Source of the DNA: Hymenoscyphus infarciens | Lineage: Eukaryota > Ascomycota > Leotiomycetes > Helotiales > Helotiaceae | NCBI GenBank assembly: GCA_001414345.1 | Contig: LLCB01000032.1 | Span: 124,001-188,000, forward strand | Length of the DNA stretch: 64,000 bases | Reading direction: 5' to 3' | Part shown: in pieces, positions 48,853 through 59,283 of the stretch | Layout of the letters: each line of letters starts with the position of its first letter | Numbering within the stretch: position 1 is the first letter of the stretch | Program-made: the position numbers and the translations under genes | Notes under the pieces: model-generated | Database searches by the model: none | What the model was told of the DNA's origin: nothing | The model's input: only the letters and a program-made list of their open reading frames with translations

Positions 48853-49204
48853 TATAACGGCACGAAATACACACAACTACAGTAGAGGCATGTGGGAGTG
48901 CGTATAGTAGAATGACGTATGTAGATACTAGGCACTGATACAGAAGAAAACAATAACTGGCCTTTTCTAACTCTAGGAGTAGGCAGCTATATACAAGAGG
49001 TTTCAGACAATACAAAAAGGGGTACGAAACCGAACAACGACATACGTCGGCTAATACAAAAGCCCGAACCCTACGAAGTACGTTCGAAAGTCCGGACGGA
49101 CGTAACCTTCCTAAATTAGATAATGTAAAACAACAACTACCGAAAGCTAATATGTACGGCATATGCTACGTAATATCGGCTATATAGGACGGTATGCCGT
49201 TACA
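48853..49204 (-). repeat. 3' LTR of the nested element (lightly mutated copy)
   Basis: 352 bp with nearly normal GC content, ending TGCCGTTACA. An accidental minus-strand frame of 108 codons crosses it. It differs from the other LTR almost only by transitions, and the mutated base is usually in the other copy. Confidence 0.88.
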
Positions 49205-49599
49205 TCCCCCTCCCTTGAAAAAGACTCGTCCCGAGTCTTCTATCTCTTGTCGTTCAGGGTCGAATCGGGATGGTGTAAGTTGTTATATTTGTCGTATTTG
49301 TCGTAAGCGAAAAGGTAGATTAGGGTCTGAATCGTAGCTGACCCGGGTTCGAAGACGCTTTGTTTATTTGTTTATCGTAATGTCGTAAGCGAGACGAGAT
49401 GTCGGTCCTGAATCGTAACCGACCCAGTTCGTAGATGCTTGCAAAATAGAGACTTCGTTTTCAATCCTTCAATATCAAAGCAAGCATTCGCGTCCGCTAA
49501 AAGAGTGTAGTCCGATCCGTCTAGCAGTCGGAGAAAGTTCAAAGTAAAATCAGAAAAAGTTCAAAAGTTGAATTCGAAAATTCAGAGTGGAGTCGGAGG

Positions 49600-50870
49600 T
49601 CGTTCGGTCAAGAGGCAGTGATAACTCAGTTAAGAGCTCACTTCGAGAGCGTACCGATTCGTATCCGATTCGAATCGCTAAAAGAGTGACGGTCTGAAAA
49701 AGTTCAGAGTAAAGTCGGATGGTTTTCGGTCGAGATTGACAGCGATAACTCAATTAAGAGCTCACTTCTGGGTTTCGTCCTGATGGAGAGCGCATTTCAA
49801 CCGATTCGCATCCGATTCGAATTTGCTAAAAGAATGTAGGTTCGAAAAAGTTCAGAAAAAAGAATTCAAAACTCGAAGGTGAATTCAGAGTAGAGTCGGA
49901 AACGAACATCAAGAGGTAACGTTGTAGGTAACAGTGATATCTCAGCTAAGAGTTCACTTCGAGGGTGTACCGATTCGCATCCGATTCGAATTCAAATAAA
50001 ACTTCTGGGTCCGGCCAGAAGTAAAAGAAAGTAAGAAAGTAAAGAATGTAAGACTCTGTACCAGAGTCGGTGGGGTTTCGGGTGGTCAAAGGCGAAGTTG
50101 TTTCCGAAGTTGTCAAGTTTCGCCGTCCGAAGTTCAGGACGACAAAAAGGGTAGTTTCGGCTGGTCAAAAGAGTTGTTGCCGAAGTTGTCGTATTTGAAA
50201 TTCTTGTCCGAGTAACCGGGGACAATAAAAGGGGGTTTTCGGCTAGTCAAAAGCGAAGTTGTAGCCGAGTTGTCGAAGTTGAAATTGTTGTCCGAAGTTC
50301 ACGACAACAAGAGGGGCAGTTTCGGCTGGTCAAATAAACTTGATGCCGAAGTTGTCGTAGTGCCTTGTTCCCTTCGAGGTACTTAAGGACTTAATCATCT
50401 TCCGATTTCGAAGAAGAGTCGCTGTCGGATCGTAGGGAGTTCAGAGCTGAATAGGACAAGGAGGGAGGGGTGTTTTGAACCGGAGTGCTGATATCGACAG
50501 GCGTGGTCGTTTCGTTCGCGGTTAACTCAGCGTTTCGGTGTCTCTCTTTATCTATAGATATGAAAGAACTGTTGCTATTCTCTCCGAGTATGGCCGTACT
50601 CGAAAAGTGAACGTTTCTTTAGCGTAATCTTCTTTCTTAATTCCACTTCTATCTCTTTTAACTTCCATCTCTTTCAACCTTTGTACCGGCGGCTGGGACT
50701 CGGTTCGCAACCGTAGTCTTTTTGAATGTTCGCTGGTAGAGGTTCGAGGAAAAAGTTCAGAGTAGAGTTAGATGATGTTCGGTCGGGATTGACAGCGATA
50801 ACTCAGCTAAGAGCTCGCTTCTAAGTTTTATCCTAATAGAAAGCGTATTTCAACTAATTCGTATCCGATT
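49600..50870. repeat. Internal imperfect repeats of the nested element
   Basis: A block containing CGATAACTCAGTTAAGAGCT, then a CACTTC...CGATTCG(C/T)ATCCGATTC tail, recurs four times (about 49618, 49742, 49938, 50788). A second family of about 65 bp with TTCGGCTGGTCAAA and GAAGTTGTCG recurs four times at 50080-50360. Most of this interior keeps CpA/TpG dinucleotides, unlike the surroundings. There are no coding frames. The repeats may be a packaging or regulatory region, but that is inference. Confidence 0.65.
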
Positions 50871-51912
50871 CAAGGGTTGGGAAGTAGTAGGAAGGCATCA
50901 GAGGCAGCTGCCTATAGCCGAAAGGGGTATAAATTCAAGCTTAGAAGCAAGAGAGGGTTAAATCAGGTAAGGTTCAGAGTAGCGATTTATTAACTTAAAA
51001 TATAAGGTCGCTTATCCGTCTTTCTAGCTCAGCTAGCTAATTCCTTATTTTTTAATTTTCTACTTCTAAAGCTTATATAACCGACCACATCTGTTCTATA
51101 TTTAAGAAGTCCCGCTAGTCTCTTCAACCATTATTATTTCTTTAGGATCTTCTAGATCTTAGTGTACGGGTGTGATTCAGAAGGGGTTCGGAGAGGTGTC
51201 TTTCAGAAAGGGGGGTAGCGGTGTTCCTTAAGCGAAAGAGGTCTGAATTAGGGCTTAAAAGCAAAGGAGGGTTCGAACGAAGGTTCGAAAGAAGGTCGGA
51301 TCAGTAAGGGTTCAGAGGTAGGATCTTTAAGTTGTTAACTTTCAAAGTTTGCTTATAATTATGTCCATCTCGTCTAACCAATCGTTTTGTCCTTTATATT
51401 CTTTTACCTCTATCTCGTCCGCCTATTATCCGCATATTATCCGAATTTGGGATAGTTGTCTTTAGAGGCTAAGCCCTTGTTATTTCGGCGTGCGGTTACG
51501 GGTCAGAGAGGGTTCAGAGGGTCTTTCAGAAAGGGGGGTGGCCCTAGAAGGTCGTTTAACGCCTCGTGGCGGAACTGGGGGGGGGGGGTGTAAGGTTAGA
51601 TTCAGAAGCCTTCTAGATAACTATTATAAGTCGACTTATTTACTAAACCTAGGGTTATTAAGACTCTCAGGAATACTCAGCGTATTCTAATCCCTTAACA
51701 TGTACTAAAACACGATTTTTACTAGCTATCTATATAGACACTAAACCCTAGTATTACTAGCTATCTAAGTAGTCTCTAATTACCTAGCTATTTAAGAATA
51801 CCGTCGTAATATTCTAAATCAAGAGCGAATCGACTTCTAAACAAAGAGCAGCGACAAGCTTAAAGGAGATATTATTAAGGCCGTCACTAGTAAAGAAGAG
51901 TTATTATTTTTT

Positions 51913-52264
51913 TATAATAGCACAAAATACATATAACTATAGTAGAGACATATAGAAGTATATATAGTAGAATAACGTATATAGATACTAAGCACTAATA
52001 CAGAAGAAAACAATAACTAGCCTTTTCTAACTCTAAGAGTAGACAGCTATATATAAGAGGTTTTAGATAATATAAAAAGAGGTACGAAACCGAACAACGA
52101 CATACGTCAGCTAATATAAAAGCCCGAACCCTACGAAGTACGTCCGAAAGTCTAGATAGACGTAACCTTCCTAAATTAGATAATATAAAACAACAACTAC
52201 CGAAAGCTAATATATACGACATATACCACGTAATATCGGCTATATAGAACGGCATACTGTCACA
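51913..52264 (-). repeat. 5' LTR of the nested element (heavily mutated copy)
   Basis: Same length as 48853-49204 but AT-shifted by many C-to-T and G-to-A changes (e.g. CACACAAC to CATATAAC, GGCATGTGG to GACATATAG), mainly at CpA/TpG. Ends TACTGTCACA. The adjoining interior from about 51.6 kb is equally AT-rich. Confidence 0.85.
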
Positions 52265-54044
52265 CTTATTAGCTTAGACGAGTAGTGTTAATACGTCCTT
52301 TTAAAACTATTTACTTATCTAGCTTCTAAGCTCGTCGTAGTCTAAAAGTATTTAAGTCCTAGTATTTAATATAAGTCTATTATACTAGACCTAGGTATTA
52401 TTTATTAGAGCCTAGAGTATAAGGCTTAATATTATCTTCTTACTATAGATCTATATAAATCTCTTAACTTAGCTAAACTATAAAGTAACTAGAGTCTTAC
52501 TATTATATTTAATATCTCTTATCTTAAGATATAGTTAATATCGTCGTTAGTTATTAGAGTCTTATTCCTTATATTTATAAGAGGATCTATAAAGGGATTA
52601 ATAAGGAGATTAATAGAGGGTTTTAAAAGAAGATTTACTAAGATAAGAGTTCGCCTATTCTAGCCTAGGTTAGAAACGAGTAAGAAGCTTAGTAAATTTA
52701 TCTACTATAGCTAAGCTATCTAGTAATTTAAATAGTTATACTATACTAGCTTTAAAGTCGTTTAAGAGGTTATCTCTTAGTAGGTTAAATACTAACTCTA
52801 CGTTCTCTAGGTCCTTATCTATAATAAGTAGTTAGAGGTTCGTATACCTAGTAATATCCTTAGCTACCTTATTTACTATAAAATCGATAATTACAGCGTC
52901 TCTCTACTAAAGCTATCTAGTATATAATACCTTAAGTTCTACTATTATAATAGGTCTACTACTTAAGAATAGAGTTAAGAGCTTATTAATTTTATTAAAG
53001 AAGTCTAAATTAATAGACTCTTAATCTAATAAGAGAGGCCTTAATTAGTATAAAGTAAAAGCTATTTAAGGTATAGGATTAAACATAGTAGTAATATCTA
53101 CTAGTTTAAGAGCTTTAGAGTAAGCGTTAAAGCTAGGAATTAGACTAAGATAACTTAGTATAGAGCTAGAAGAGGATAGTACTATAGGTTCTTCTCTAAT
53201 TATAGTAAAGTTTAAAATATCGTTTTTACTAATAACGGTTAAGTCTTTAAGAATACTAAAGGCTCTCTCTTTTTAATATTTAGTAATTATAATATCTAGA
53301 TTATTATTAAGATTCGCTCCTTCCTTATCTCTTCTAGGTACTAGTCTCTAATATATAAGCGCTCTAATCTCGTCGAGTCTATTAAAGCTTATAGAAACGA
53401 GACTAGGGACTCTTAGGATATAAGAGTTAACTAGTATAATAGATATATCTTATAAACAGTATATATAAGGAGTTAACAGGGTCTATAAGGCTCGTAGAGC
53501 TAGAGTACTTAATAGAGCTAGAGTACTTAGCAGAGCCTTAAAGAGCTTAGAAAAGAGGTTTTTAAGTATAATAGATCGTTCTAATAGTATTAAGAATAAA
53601 GCTAATTCTACTAAAACTCTTAAGATAGACTCTTTTATATATCTACTATTCTTTTAGTATCTGCCTTATTTATTATAGTAGCTACTATGTTTATTAAGAA
53701 TTTTTTTAGATTTAGGTTTTACTAGTGCTTCTCTTTTCTAAGGCTTTCTTATATAAATTATAAGTAATATATATATATATAGAGTAGAATAGGTATAAGA
53801 GAGGTGTTCTTTATCTTTCTTACTAACCTACTAGAGATCTAGAAGACAGTTATACTTATTACTAGATAGTGTATATACTAATAGCTAGATTCTAATCGAG
53901 TATTTAAATTATAAGATTAGAAAGCGGATAAGAGAGAGAGAGGTAAGAGTTATAGGTTATAAGTTATAATATAGTTAGTAGAAGACAGAGGCTTAATAAT
54001 TTTAAAGAGATTATATATAGTTTGAATTTAGAGTATTACTACTA
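52265..54044 (-). pseudogene. Chromovirus gag-like region, 5' portion
   Basis: AT-rich, RIP-damaged sequence between the nested element and the 5' LTR. By position it should hold the leader, primer-binding site and the first part of Gag on the minus strand. Stretches near 52.4-52.6 kb read as hydrophilic protein if stops are taken as Gln/Trp. I could not identify a conserved Gag motif or the primer-binding site. Confidence 0.4.
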
Positions 54045-54227
54045 TATAATATAAGAGACAGATTATAGATTAAGAGCTTATAGCTAGGCTCGATGAAATA
54101 CGTAAAAGTAATCTCTTATATAGTATAGTAATAAACGTCTAAAGAGAGAAGAGGAGAGTATAGAGCACTCGTAACTATCTACACCTATAGGTCCGCTACT
54201 AGTATAGTCACGTGTCCTTCCCGTAAT
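54045..54227 (-). repeat. 5' LTR of the chromovirus
   Basis: 183 bp, the partner of 36438-36621. It ends CCTTCCCGTAATA on the plus strand and keeps a few more G/C bases than the left copy (e.g. CACGTGTCC versus TACGTATCC). Confidence 0.8.
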
Positions 54228-55545
54228 AGTTATAAAAGAAGTAGAGAATAAGAGAGAGAGGAGTGTCTTAAGAGATACTAGTTACTACGTTATATATATC
54301 GCTTATACCTTTAAATAGCTTAATCTAGATAGTCCTCTCTATAAGATAGCTAGATATCTAATAAATAACTTTTAGAAGTAGACCTCTTTTCTTTATATTA
54401 TAGATTAGCCTCTTATATAACGTATAATCAAAGGCCTCTAAGATGTCGAGTATAAGTAAGCTCGCTATCTTTCTCTTTCTTTAAGCTAAGTATATCTTTT
54501 TAAGTAGAAAGTAGATATTATACTCGTATAATAATTACTTATAATCTCTTATATATATTATTAATAGTATAAAGTGTTTCTCTACGTAGTACTAGATTCT
54601 TTTAGTAAGTACTAAGTCTATAACCTTATCTATCGTATTTATAAGAGTAATAGAATAATATAATTTAGGCTTAGCGTACGTCTTCTTTCTAGGCTTACGT
54701 AGAGCGACTATAATAGACTTCTTAAACCTTTTTAGATAATACTAAAGTTTTATAGACTTATTAAAGATATTAGTAAAGTACGAGGTAAGAATACTAGCTA
54801 CTATTTAGATAACTCTATTTAATATTCTATCTTCTCTTAAAGCTTTATCTAGTAAGGTCTCTTATATTACTACTCTTACTTTATATTCCTAAATAGAGGT
54901 CTAGAGCTTTTTAGAAGAGTAATATAGATAAAAGTAGGTATTAGAGAGGTTAGGTTTAGAAGAGAATAAGAAGAAGGTTTATTATAGTATATTAGCTTTC
55001 ACTTATATATCCTCTACTATTATACTATCTCCTCTTTTTAGATTAAGAGTAAAAGTAGAGGCTTAGAACTCCCTCGATCTTATCTACTTTACTAAAGCCT
55101 ATAGCCCTTTCTCGTCTCTTATATTCAACATCTTATCTTTATAAATATCTTTTTAAGTAATCGTAATTAGCTTCTTTCTTATCTTTTTAGCTTCTTAGAA
55201 GGCTCTTAGATTATGCTCTATACTATCTAATCTATTCTACCTTCTTTATATATACTTAACTTCTTAAATAGCTTCTCTATACTCTTACGTAAAGCCGGGC
55301 ATTAATTTAAGAGTAAGGACGTAGTCTAGTATCGAGGCTTATATAGCTGCTTAGACTACTTAAATTATAAGATTAACTGTTATATCTAGATTAGCCGTGG
55401 TATAGATTTTAGACTTTAGAAGAAGCGGTAAGAGTGTTATATTGAGGAGCTCTACGTCCGTCCTCTTAAAGTCCTTGTTAACTGTGACCGGGGTGGGCGT
55501 GTGGTTGATAAGGAGGACTGTTTCGACTAGGACGTGGTCAGCAGC
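54228..55545 (-). mobile_element. Tad/I-type LINE, 5' part (5'-truncated)
   Basis: Minus strand, from 55545 leftwards: ADHVLVETVL and NHTPTPVTVNKDFKRTD, typical of the end of the endonuclease domain and the linker. RIP-damaged sequence follows, matching the linker helix (REVKYI(W)RR(W)NRLDS-like) and the reverse transcriptase N-terminal and palm blocks. One reads ASLLILDILEAFD near 54428-54470, at the position of LINE motif A. The frame reaches PLSLILYFFYN at the chromovirus insertion and continues in the piece ending at 36437 once one target copy is removed. The 5' end lies inside the endonuclease, so this was a truncated, dead-on-arrival copy. The first ~110 bp (55436-55545) are not AT-shifted. 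Confidence 0.8.
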
Positions 55546-55558
55546 AGCAAGAACAACG
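55546..55558 (+). repeat. Right target-site duplication of the LINE
   Basis: AGCAAGAACAACG, partner of 34208-34220, immediately abutting the truncated 5' end of the LINE. Unmutated host sequence follows to the prefoldin gene. Confidence 0.75.
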
Positions 55559-55760
55559 TACAACTACCGCCTTTACACAAGGTGGGGCACGTCATTCGAC
55601 GCCAAGACCCCGCCAGGAAGGAAGCAGCAGCTACTTTTTGAGCTCCGAATCTCTGCCATGAACACCCAACTGAGAGTAAATAACGAGCCACGCCAAATAT
55701 GGCAGACAAAGATACCAAGTAATTACCAATCCTCCAAAACTCCTAGCGTCCATAAATCGA

Positions 55761-56585
55761 ATGTCCAAAGCTAATGAATCATTTCCATCAAGAAAAGAGG
55801 TAGCCGCCGCGACCAACCCACGAGGCATTCCGTATGCGCCCTTCGTCGATAAAGTCGAGGACTACGTTACCACTCGGGCAGATGTCGAAACGACCCTCAA
55901 GAAATTCCAGGAGATGATCTCGTACGTTTTCGAATTTTGGCTGCGGAAACAAGGGCTTATACAAGCAACAGGAAATATCAGTTCATGGAAACGAATAAAC
56001 AACGGGCGGCGGTTGGACACAGGGAGAAGATACCGGACATCCAGAAGACGCTTGATATGGTACAATTTCTCAAGACAAGAAAAGTAGGATTACGCCGAAT
56101 ACATCGAAATAGCAGGACTGATATTTTGGTAGCCTGGTTCAGAACCGATAGAAACTACTTTCGAATTGAACGATACCCTTTTCGCAAAGGCAAATATACC
56201 ACCAACAAATGAAGTTTATTTATGGCTAGGGGTTCGTTACTTTGGAATAATTAGGGAAATTGTTGCCTGACGTATTCTAGGCAAATGTGATGCTTTCATA
56301 TCCTATAGATGAAGCAGAGGAATTGCTCACGACGAGGCTGGCTACTGCTAAGCAAAACTTGAGTAATTGCGAGGAAGATCTTGATTTTTTACGGGAACAG
56401 ATTACGGTGAGTTTTCAGAGACCGTTTCTACAAATACTTGTATTAGACATTGGGCACTGACGAGATTTTAGACAATGGAGGTTGCTACGGCACGAGTGTA
56501 TAACTGGGATGTTACGATGCGAAGGAAGGAGAAGCCGGAGCAAGAGGCGTTGGGATCTGGGAAAAAGGGATCTCCAAATGGTTGA
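55761..56585 (+). CDS. Prefoldin subunit 3
   Basis: Five exons: 55761-55921, 55972-56083, 56133-56231, 56281-56406, 56472-56585. All are in phase and give 203 aa, the usual size for the alpha-class subunit Pac10/VBP1. Visible blocks: NPRGIPYAPFVDKVEDYV, LKKFQEMISKYQFME, REKIPDIQKTLDMVQFL, IETTFELNDTLFAKA, NEVYLWLGANVMLSYPIDEA and NLSNCEEDLDFLREQIT, i.e. two coiled-coil helices around the beta hairpins of prefoldin. Role: part of the hexameric cytosolic chaperone that passes nascent actin and tubulin to the CCT chaperonin. The start codon is only about 200 bp from the right edge of the transposon block. Confidence 0.95.
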
Positions 56586-57000
56586 AAAGACCGATTTTTG
56601 GCCAACTAGAAACTTCCAAATGCGTGACAGAGAAGGATATCTGAACTCGCAGTCCAGGCAATGTTGTGAAACCAACATGAATGCGGGGTTTTCAAAAATT
56701 CGAGTAAAACGCTCCGAGGTTTCATGGACAAAGATAAAAGTACATTGCGAGTGAATGGACAAGTACCATGTACCTATGTACCCCCTATTTCTCCACTCGT
56801 GGTTCGCTCTTTCTCATTGGTTCGCGTGATCTTGACCCCGTCATGGCTCATGCCCAAAATCCAGGCAAATCCAGGCAAATCCCTGTGAAATTGTGCCTCG
56901 TCCCCTCCACCCAAAGCCAGTCCAGCCCAGCCCAGCTCTTAACGAGTAACAGAATACATCATCCTTCTTCCCACCCATTTCTCCCAGCAGCCCAACCACC

Positions 57001-58202
57001 ATGGCCACCGCAACGCCCACCCTCAAGCAGGACCCCAAATACGACAACTACGACTTCCCATGCGTCTCAGAAAAGGCGCAGCCTGGACACGCTGGACACA
57101 CAACTCCAGAGCAAGATGCCCAGGTCCACCAATTACGCTTGAAGCTTGAGAGTCAGGGCTATACCGAGCGTCTCGACACCTTGACCCTCGTTCGTCTACT
57201 CCCTTCCTATCTACAACTTCAACGTTTGGCTAATTTGGCGGTGTAGCTTCGATTTCTGAGAGCTCGCAAGTTCGATGTGGCCCTTACTGAGAAGATGTAC
57301 GTTGCCCCACCTTCCACCTACAAAACATATATGCTGAACAGTATAAAGGTTCGTCGACTGCGAGGCGTGGCGAAAGGAATTCGGTTTAGACGATCTTGTG
57401 CGAAACTTCGATTACAAGGAGAAGCCCCAGGTCTTCGAGTACTACCCCCAATATTACCACAAGACGGATAAGGTATATTGCGAGAGCGCCCACGCTTACA
57501 AGGAACATACTGACAAGAAGACAGGATGGACGACCAGTATACATTGAGCAGATGGGCAAAATCGACTTAGCAGCCATGTACAAGATCACCTCCTCCGACC
57601 GAATGCTGCAGAACCTTGCCGTCGAGTACGAGAAGATTGCCGACCCAAGACTCCCAGCATGCTCCCGAAAATCCGGTCACCTCGTCGAAACCTGCTGCAC
57701 AATCATGGACTTGAAGGGCGTGGGACTCGGCAAGGTCAGCTCCGTCTATTCATACGTCAAACTAGCCTCCAACATGTCGCAAAACTACTATCCCGAGAGA
57801 CTAGGAAAGCTCTACATGATCAATGCACCATGGGGATTTTCCACCGTCTGGGGCATCATGAAGAGCTGGTTGGACCCAATCACTGTCGAGAAGATCCATA
57901 TCTTGGGTGGTGGTTATCAGAAGGAGATTCTTGCACAGATTCCAGCGGAGAACCTGCCAAAGGCTTTTGGTGGATCTTGCCAGTGCCCTGGCGAAGGTGG
58001 GTGTATGCTGAGTGATGAGGGTCCTTGGACAAACCCTGAGTGGGCTAGACCTCCAAAGTGGCAATCAGAACCTGTGAAGAAGCCCGAGATCATCAACAAC
58101 GAGAATGTCAACCCTGCAACTACCACTCCTGCTGCACCTGTCCCAGCTGCTCAAGCACCAGTCCAAGATGATGAGATCAAGGCCGTGCCCGCACCACAAT
58201 AG
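57001..58202 (+). CDS. SEC14: SEC14 phosphatidylinositol/phosphatidylcholine transfer protein
   Basis: Four exons: 57001-57189, 57247-57296 (only 50 nt), 57349-57472, 57525-58202, giving 346 aa. The N-terminal CRAL-TRIO-N helix region (QLRLKLESQGYTERLDTLTL, then LRFLRARKFDV) precedes the lipid-binding CRAL-TRIO domain: [52 protein letters not shown] and ILGGGYQKEILAQIPAENLP, then SCQCPGEGGCMLSDEGPW. The order matches yeast Sec14. The C-terminal tail is Pro/Ala-rich and extra. Role: exchanges PI and PC between membranes and supports Golgi PI4P signalling and secretion. It follows the prefoldin gene on the same strand, about 415 bp downstream. Confidence 0.96.
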
Positions 58203-59283
58203 ATGAGCTTTGCGCGATGATGAGAGCGGGTCACAAAATACAAAAAATGCTTTCATATGGGAATGATTTGGGTGGAAGGAGGGAGGGACAGTTGAAAGTG
58301 GCCTTTTTTGATGTTATGTCTAGCGGAATCATTTCCAGGGGTTCTTCTGCTGCGTTAGGTATTACACACTAGAGTACAGAATCACAACTTTTGGTTGGTG
58401 AGATGAGAAATCAGGTCTCTTTCCCCGGGGAATTCTATCAGTTAAACTGATTTTCAATGTTTGTGTCTCGATGTTTTTTTTTTGATGCGTGAACATCTGG
58501 TCTGAAGTAGTCTTTGTGCCAAACAGTGAAGTGCTTGCTCCTTAGCCGAGTTACTTTGTCGTTCTTCTAGTTGTGTGCCCCATGTAAAATCTTTTACTTT
58601 GGATGTCCTACCCGAGTATTTCCAAATTCCTTGCGATGAATTTGTCGGCTTCTCTCACTTTCTGTTGTAGAGCTAGCCTTCCCCCCTCCTCTCTCTCCAT
58701 CTTTTTATTTTCCATTTACATTTATTTTCTATCTTTCTACCTGTCTTCCAAACTCAAACTTGGATCATAAGCTGCGTTCCACCTATTATCATCTTTTAGA
58801 TTATCATCTTTTAGACTGATTTCTAGAGAGTGATATACTAAGTATACCTCGATATATATGTATATATATTTGTAAAATACGGGCGTGTGGGAGGGAGTAT
58901 AACATATATTGTCTATGGGATTTCTATTAATGTTGATACAATGAGAGGCCGAGGGGTCTAGGTAGTAATTTTGCGAATTTATTATTTTTGGGATAGAACG
59001 CTCTGGTGGGTGGGCTTGAGGGGTGTGAGTTGTGTTGTGTTATGTTGCGTTACGTTGCGTTGTGTTGGGTTTTCTTCTTCTTCTCTTCTTCTTTTCAAGA
59101 GCGATTCGGGGGTAATTGTGAAGGAATAAATAGTATGTATGTATGTATGTATGCATGTATTATCCTTTCTATTAGATGACGGTTAGTTAATTGGTAACTT
59201 CAAACTTCCAACTTGGAAACTTCAAAGTAGTCTTTAGAATACTCTACAGTGTTGGGTAGAAGTTTAATAGTTCCATAGTTTAA

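Larger units (their letters stand above)
48853..52264 (-). mobile_element. Non-autonomous LTR retrotransposon nested in the chromovirus
   Basis: Two direct 352-bp LTRs (48853-49204 and 51913-52264) enclose about 2.7 kb without protein-coding capacity. Both flanks carry CTTAT (48848-48852 and 52265-52269), a perfect 5-bp target duplication. The LTR termini are short inverted repeats (TGTAACGGCA...TGCCGTTACA, altered to TATAACGGCA and TACTGTCACA by transitions). A polypurine tract (plus-strand TCCCCCTCCCTT at 49205-49216) borders the left LTR, so the left LTR is the 3' LTR of a minus-strand element. The interior holds two imperfect repeat families (49600-50870 and 50080-50360). No RT or Gag was found, so it must have been mobilised in trans. 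Confidence 0.88.
36438..54227 (-). mobile_element. Ty3/Gypsy chromovirus-type LTR retrotransposon, RIP-mutated, interrupted
   Basis: Bounded by near-identical 183/184-bp LTRs in the same orientation (36438-36621 and 54045-54227). Flanks are ATTAT on the left (36433-36437) and GTTAT on the right (54228-54232), a 5-bp target duplication with one transition. Coding order on the minus strand, right to left: gag-like region, [nested element 48853-52264], rest of the gag-like region, pol with reverse transcriptase, RNase H and chromodomain integrase, then an extra long frame up to the 3' LTR. A purine-rich tract adjoins the 3' LTR (plus-strand TACCTCTCTTA at 36622-36632). Without the nested insert it would be about 14.4 kb, large for a chromovirus. 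All frames are full of stops and no product is expected. Confidence 0.8.

Noticed and set aside
48836..49162. 108-codon minus-strand frame and its partner at 51995-52255
   Set aside because: Both lie inside the LTRs of the nested element; matching frames reflect LTR identity, not a gene.
55442..55774. 110-codon plus-strand frame at the transposon edge
   Set aside because: It spans the LINE end, the target duplication and the prefoldin leader, so it is a chance frame.
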